64,000 bases of DNA from Lingula anatina (lineage: Eukaryota > Brachiopoda > Lingulata > Lingulida > Lingulidae): positions 60,156 through 124,155 of the forward strand of contig NW_019775968.1 in assembly GCF_001039355.2 (NCBI RefSeq), given 5' to 3'. How positions within the stretch are numbered: the stretch's first letter is position 1; each line of letters starts with the position of its first letter. Under the pieces are notes generated by a model. That model had not been told where the DNA came from and ran no database searches. It saw only the letters and a program-made list of their open reading frames with translations. The position numbers and the translations under genes are program-made. Below are positions 58,600 through 64,000 of the stretch, in pieces.

Positions 58600-59940
58600 C
58601 TCACAAGATATTACACTGTGGTGATGTTTGAATTGTGATGTCACTGAGAAAAATGTAATGAACGCACTACACACGTACATAAGAAATCTATTTCTTTCTA
58701 TTGTTATTGAAAGTGTGAAGAAATTCTATATGAATATTTTAATTAAAATCAATGTATGTGTAAATATGAAATGAGGGATTAAATCATTTTATCACTTTGA
58801 GCACTTTTATCCTGCAGATAATTTTTTTCCCCTCTGGAGGATACGTTTTATAACATGCAGTATCCAATTGTTAGCAATGGATTTCTTTTTTTGTATCTTT
58901 TAATTGTATTAGTAGATCCCTTTTCTCTTTCAATTTTTTTTATGCAAGAAGCAATGCTCCCGTCACACTAGAGGAAGAATGAGCAAGAATGCCGTTGGAA
59001 AGGCAATTCTTTGTACGTTCCTGGATATTCGAAGAGCATTCTAAAAATTCCGAGTGCATTCCAAATATTTTTACCCATTCTTGTGGCCGGCCCGAATGTT
59101 TTGCTCATGTTAAAAAATTTCGAAGTGTATATTAAGTGGAAAATTACCGAAATGGCAAGATACTTCAAATCCTGCTAGAATGAGCCAGAATGCAACTCGA
59201 AAGCATCTCGATCGTATTTCAGCCAGCAATCGAACTACACTTGTACGGCATTCGAAGTGTATTCTAAATATTCTGACTGCATTCTGACAGCATTATTGAT
59301 ATTCCTAGTTTTCCAACTAAATTCGAGCTGCATTTGAAAGCTAAAACAGCCGAAATGTGCACGAATCATTCCAGGCGGATTCAAGCGCATTCTGAGCATT
59401 CCAACTGCATTCTTACAAGAATTTAGGTCAATTTGAAATTTCTTCCCGATTGTAGTACGAATTTTAAATTTAGTCATTCCTGCTGGTCCGCTTGATTCCA
59501 GCTGATTCCGGATAAGTGTGACAGGGGCTTAATATCATGCGTACGATGTATATAGATTAATGTAAAAAAGAATTATAAAGATAAGACATAGCTGGTTTTG
59601 TCTGTTCATGAAACTAGTTGATGTTTTTTATTATTATTATTATTATTTCCATGTGAAAAAAGTGTGCAGGCATATGATGGACATTTAATATAAATGCGGC
59701 AAGAATGATAAAGATAAGACTTTGTTGGTTATTGGTAGTACGCTTGAATTTTTAGAAATAAAATCAAATGAGTCCTGATTATGGTAATTGTCTTTTTTAT
59801 TTTGTTAAGCATTGAAATTCAGCAAAACAAAAGCGGTTGGGAGAAAAACAGTATTTAAGTATTTGCCATTTCAGTGTACACTGTGAAGGGGCTCTAGGCA
59901 TTATTACTAGACAGACAGTGTACAGTTTTGAGGAACTACT
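58600..59940 (+). repeat. 3' flank shared with TRIM copy 1
   Basis: Matches 10516-11280 and is interrupted by the MITE at 58956-59528. Homology ends near GAGGAACTACTACGACAAGA. Confidence 0.7.
58956..59528. mobile_element. MITE of the ATTC-array family, short copy (573 bp)
   Basis: The left tip CTCCCGTCACACTAG pairs with the right tip GTGTGACAGGGGC. It is inserted in the TRIM 3' flank: the copy 1 flank near 10795-10805 (AGTAATATCATGCG) lacks it. It shares internal blocks with the element at 26456-27472. Confidence 0.8.
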
Positions 59941-60539
59941 ACGACAAGACCCTCCGCTTCCTCACACTGGGCTCTATTCCAATCCTCTTTAACTAGGACT
60001 GTGTACTCTTTGTATTATAGGTCCTACAAATTCACGTTTTTTTTTTATTTTTTATGCTTTATCATTCACATATATGAAGTATATCAGTTATCGTTTATGA
60101 AGTAGCATAGAAAATACATATAATGACAGGGGGATTCTCTTTACTCCTTCTTCCTACGCTTATCACTGGCCTGTTTGAAGAAAGTTGGGGTAAACGCCCA
60201 AGCATCCTTTCCCGCTACTACACCTTAAATATGTGAATTGGAACAGACAAAACAGCCGCTCTTGTATGTACGGAGGTTAAGGCAGATAATTTATGTGAGC
60301 ACATTTACAATATAGATCATAATAATCAACGCGAAATTTGTTTTGTTTGTATTTATATCATTGTGTTAATTATGCTCGCGAGATACATTCAATAACAATT
60401 TATATGTTATATTCCTGTCTAATATTTCATTAAAAAGAAACAGGGTGTCTGTAAAATAATGACTTAATTGGCTACTTCTGTGGTTTACGAAGCCGCCGAT
60501 TTCAATTCATAAATTATGTTTGTTCGTTTTCGTCCCGCC
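59941..60539. other. Intergenic, no gene recognised
   Basis: AT-rich sequence without recognisable coding capacity. Confidence 0.4.
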
Positions 60540-61110
60540 ATTTGGCTTGCCCGGCCAGTAAGTTGTGCTTCAGACAGCCGAGAGTCGAGTTGCGAAAACA
60601 GATGAACTCAAATTTACCGTGCGGTAAATATGAGACAACTGAATAAAACGTAGTTCCCATGTAATAGAAAAAATGCAGGACGGACTGGTCTGCGCCCGCT
60701 GATATCTGTCCACCGCCTTGCTGGTTTCGTCTGCTATAGAACAATTTCAAAAGATCAAAATCGTAAACAAAACCGTTTGTGAAATCAAACATGAAAGGAG
60801 AGCACACTACACGTTTTCAGGGAAGCTTTTGGCCGTCTGTGGGATCTTTCAGAACTGATGCAACTTAAACCGGAATTGAACATCTATGTATTGTGGTGTG
60901 CAATATTAGCACATATATGCCTATACTTTAAAACCTATTATTTAGCTATTTTAATAAAATTTTAAAAAATGACCCCTTTTTATTTTAAACAAGTATCAGA
61001 GAAGAAGTAATGATCACTTACTCAAAATTGACATAGAATGGAATCGCGAGGCTGTATGGCAAGCAAAACAAGTAAAAAAATCTGTTCTCTTGTCTGAATA
61101 TTGTTTATTA
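60540..61110. repeat. Dispersed repeats, second copies (counterparts of 53440 and 50570)
   Basis: 60540-60870 matches 53440-53770, and 60888-61110 matches about 50570-50760. Here they are adjacent and in the opposite order to the other locus. A 97-codon minus-strand ORF across the first part has no recognisable family. Confidence 0.7.
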
Positions 61111-61438
61111 TCGCAATTACAGGGTTTCCACTTAATATGGAATATTATTTTTTGGCGAGTAAATTTTGTACAAAATATTAAATTTCTCTCTAACTACTTA
61201 AAATTCAAAGCTGAGGTGTCACTCCATGTGTAGCCAGGTGTGTTACCTAATTACCACACAACTCTCGAAACAATTGATGCATGCAGTTGCATGTCCTGTG
61301 GTCAGAAATGTGAGGGGTGGTCTTTTTGGCAATTTCTGCCCTTGTATAAAAACACATGGGTTTGGTCAATCTTTGGAGTGTGTTTAGAGAAGCAACAAAG
61401 GGATCGCTCTGAAACGTGACAGGTACCTTAGTGAAGAT

Positions 61439-62433
61439 ATGGTTCGACAGCTAAGCAACGCTGCTTACTATGGGATTCTTGCTGTCAGAGAAAATGGCCA
61501 GAAACGGACAGCCATTGCCAGGTAATTCAACATTTACCAGGAACCGTTTGTAAAGTCCTCCAAAGAAATACTGCAACAGGGGCACCTACTCCAGTACCTC
61601 GACCAGGGTGTCCGCGTATCACACCAAGAAGACAGGATCGCCTTCCCCTGAGAGGACACCGTGCTGGTCGTACAAAGACAACCAGTGTCCTTAGAAAAGA
61701 GAGGCAGAATATCATCCAAACGCCCGTTTCAAGGTCCCTCATGAACAAGAGATTACTGCAAGCCGGTCATTTTACACGAAGGCCAGTAGGGAAACCACTG
61801 TTAACAGCAGGTCACATAAAGCGACGTCTGCAATGGGCTGGGGACCACGTGCGTTTGCAGCTAAAACACTGGAATCACGTCGTTTTCAGTGATGAGGCCA
61901 GATATGGATTTTTCAGCGTTAATGGTCGAATCCGTGTCCACCGACGTGTACGAGGGGCATAAAACTATGATTGTGTACTGCCTAGGGTGCAAGCAGGGGA
62001 TGGTAACATCTCTGTTTGGGGAGCATTTCATGTTGGTGCCCAGGACCAGTTGGTTTTTCTAGGAGGCAACCTTATCCAGGATTCCTACAGAGACATTCTA
62101 CAGCAAACAATGCTTCGATTGGTAAGAGTCATCTTCAGGAACAACTTTGTGTACCAAGACGACTGCGCAACCCCACATCGAGGCCGCAGAATCACTGTTT
62201 TTCTTCAAAACCAATGGGTTCAGCAACTACCCTTACCTGCAAACTCTCCAGATATGAACCCAATTTAAAAACTTTGGGTAAAAGTAACTCACAGAATTAA
62301 TAGCTATGGTAATTGGCCGGTAAATAGTGATGAACTGCGACAGGCAAATATCACTGTGTGGAGTGATATCCCCATCCAAACTCTAAACAAGGCAGCAAAG
62401 CTGTCAAATGTACAGACAAAAACCAGAAAATAA
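61439..62433 (+). mobile_element. Tc1-like transposase, inactivated
   Basis: Encodes about 330 residues of a Tc1/mariner-type DDE transposase. From ATG 61439: an N-terminal helix-turn-helix region (AAYYGILAVRENGQKRTAIA), an RPGCPRITPRRQDR segment, the first catalytic Asp in HVVFSDEARYGFF, the second in YQDDCATPHRG, and the region of the third acidic residue (SPDMNPI). Disablements: TAA at 61523-61525 where Gln is usual, a frameshift near 61535, a TAA after RVRGA (61960-61962), and TAA at 62266-62268 where the third catalytic residue (Glu after NPI) is expected. I did not find terminal inverted repeats. The 3' end is complicated by the duplicated segment around the n at 62577. Confidence 0.85.
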
Positions 62434-62576
62434 AAACGCAGGAAATAGGATACTGTCAATTTTGATGCATTAATGTATTATGCTTACTGTAACTGCATAG
62501 CCAACATCAAATTCTAATTCTGCATAACATTGGATTAGGATGAAAGTAAAATGTGTAACAAGCATTAGACTGAGTT
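62385..62576. repeat. 192-bp direct repeat, copy 1
   Basis: Identical or nearly identical to 62596-62787, with the single n (62577) and 18 unrelated bases between them. Confidence 0.9.
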
Positions 62577-62577
62577 N
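62577..62577. other. Assembly gap of one n
   Basis: Sits between two 192-bp copies, like the n at 31430 and 43850. Confidence 0.9.
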
Positions 62578-62595
62578 AATCTTTCTTGTAAGTTA

Positions 62596-62787
62596 AAACA
62601 AGGCAGCAAAGCTGTCAAATGTACAGACAAAAACCAGAAAATAAAAACGCAGGAAATAGGATACTGTCAATTTTGATGCATTAATGTATTATGCTTACTG
62701 TAACTGCATAGCCAACATCAAATTCTAATTCTGCATAACATTGGATTAGGATGAAAGTAAAATGTGTAACAAGCATTAGACTGAGTT
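62596..62787. repeat. 192-bp direct repeat, copy 2
   Basis: Counterpart of 62385-62576, followed by a GATCGA-family MITE. Confidence 0.9.
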
Positions 62788-63000
62788 CCCATACCTAGAT
62801 CAATCTAACAGGATCAATCCAACTCCAAGGGGTTTCTCACTAAATTGCTTTCAGTTTAAGCAGCTTAGGATTCTGGCATGCCAGTTTCAGTAGGCGTGAC
62901 AGACAGAGCTAAGCCAGTTACAATGATTGCAATTTAGCGAGAATTCCCTTGGAGATATATATCGATCCACAGTTAGCGTGATAGGGTCTGGAAATAGTCC
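62788..63000. mobile_element. ~200-bp MITE, GATCGA family, diverged copy c
   Basis: CCCATACCTAGATCAATCTA at the left, GATATATATCGATCCACAGT and GGTCTGGAAATAG at the right, with the internal landmark CAGTAGGCGTGACAGACAG. It is clearly related to 29937-30130 but more diverged. Confidence 0.55.
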
Positions 63001-64000
63001 CTAAGGCTTCAGGCTGATAAGAGTTAAACTTTGGAAATGCCAGAATGAGATAAAGTGAAAATTTCTTAAACTCATTGCTTAAACTCAATTAAAAAAAAGT
63101 CAAGTAAAGTCAAGTTTCAAATATTGCACAACAGGTAGTATCAATAAAAGTGAACTGTTACATGCCCTTGGGAGTTATAAGTTCCATACTGAAAATGCCA
63201 GTATGTGAAACTTTCACTGAAAGATAAAATTTTCACAAAATGTACAACAGAACAACACAGTCAATAAGATTATAGTTTCAGGACCATATGTGAGAGTTCA
63301 AATTCACATAATGAAAATCCAAATATGTGAAAAAAAAATGACAGTGCATAAAATAATATAATTACACAATGTTTAAAGACATAAAAACCTACACAACTCC
63401 TAATGTGGAAAAACAGAAAATGCACAGTGCTTCTGGTGGATGGGGGTTGAAAGTGATATCTTGAAGATGCTAGTGTTTGAAAAATAATTAAAAGAAAATG
63501 TAAAATAAAACATAACAAAAAATTCCAAAAAAGCCGCTATCAAACTTTTTATCTAGCTGTGTAATATACTAACATGACTAACATTTACCTGCATAATAAT
63601 CATCGATTCCTAATTATGTGACACAGTAAAGAGAGATGAACCCAGGGGACTTTACAATGAAATCTCAAAGTGTGTTTTATGTAATCTCATTTAATGCCCA
63701 CTTGAAAATTAATTAAGCAAATTACTTTATGACCCTAAATCAATATACTGAATTAATATACTGCTATCCATGTACATTTATTGCACCATATAGCACTCTA
63801 TAAAACTGCATTGCTTCCAAAACAGAAAACAATCACACTGGTTTTCCAACACAAGCTGCACTTCAGTCTTATGAAACTTTTCATGGTTTTCCCTTAATCA
63901 CCATCCTGGCAGCAGTGTCCAAAATAGGGTTTTCTTTAACTTTCATGCAATTAACATAATACTTAACAGCATAATGACCATCAATTTTTTTATAAAAAAA
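63001..64000. other. AT-rich intergenic sequence to window end
   Basis: No gene, RNA or named repeat recognised. Confidence 0.4.

Noticed and set aside
60514-60807. 97-codon minus-strand ORF
   Set aside because: Lies in a dispersed repeat whose other copy (53440-53770) does not preserve the frame convincingly; no family seen.

Overview
This is a eukaryotic (animal) window: about 64 kb, AT-rich, with intron-containing genes, canonical GT-AG splice sites, and a high density of transposable elements and simple repeats. Gene content (an expanded TRIM-NHL type, a Gal-3-O-sulfotransferase type and a large lipid transfer protein), together with Penelope-like, Rex1/CR1-like and Tc1-like relics, suggests a marine invertebrate. 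A mollusc or other lophotrochozoan is my best guess. An amphioxus is possible but would usually be less AT-rich. The species cannot be fixed from the sequence alone.

Layout. 1-650: Penelope-like reverse transcriptase fragment (minus strand). 1407-1970: orphan ORF, possibly membrane-anchored. 3258-3609: MITE. 4335-7040: duplicated block with intact sulfotransferase ST1 (4751-6249). 8180-11280: TRIM-NHL copy 1, a pseudogene. 11.7-12.0 kb: 79-bp tandem repeat. 12-16.6 kb: no gene seen. 16.7-23.7 kb: a segment bounded by ~130-bp inverted repeats, holding a decayed Rex1-like LINE and a detached copy of the first exon of the lipid transfer gene that is split by a 921-bp MITE. 23.74-26.4 kb: second sulfotransferase block, with frameshifted ST2. 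29.2-47.7 kb: a large lipid transfer protein gene (vitellogenin/MTP superfamily) for which I give a phase-consistent 13-exon model. 54.4-55.3 kb: a detached 3' end of that gene. 56.3-59.95 kb: intact TRIM-NHL copy 2 and its duplicated 3' flank. 61.4-62.4 kb: dead Tc1-like transposase.

Three single-n positions (31430, 43850, 62577) each separate two copies of the same sequence: the segment before the n is repeated right after it. At 31430 and 43850 the pattern is that of one contig end overlapping the next contig start. The apparent tandem duplication of the lipid transfer gene (37419-43849 versus 43851-50350) is therefore most simply two haplotypes placed end to end. Each copy carries one frameshift that the other lacks.

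Biology. The genes do not form an operon-like system. They look like a tandemly duplicated neighbourhood (sulfotransferase - lipid transfer gene - TRIM) in which one block has decayed while the other keeps an intact TRIM. The most interesting single item is the lipid transfer gene: an N-terminal half like microsomal triglyceride transfer protein, then a C-terminal part that I do not recognise, ending in a short Trp-rich, Arg-rich exon present three times in the window.
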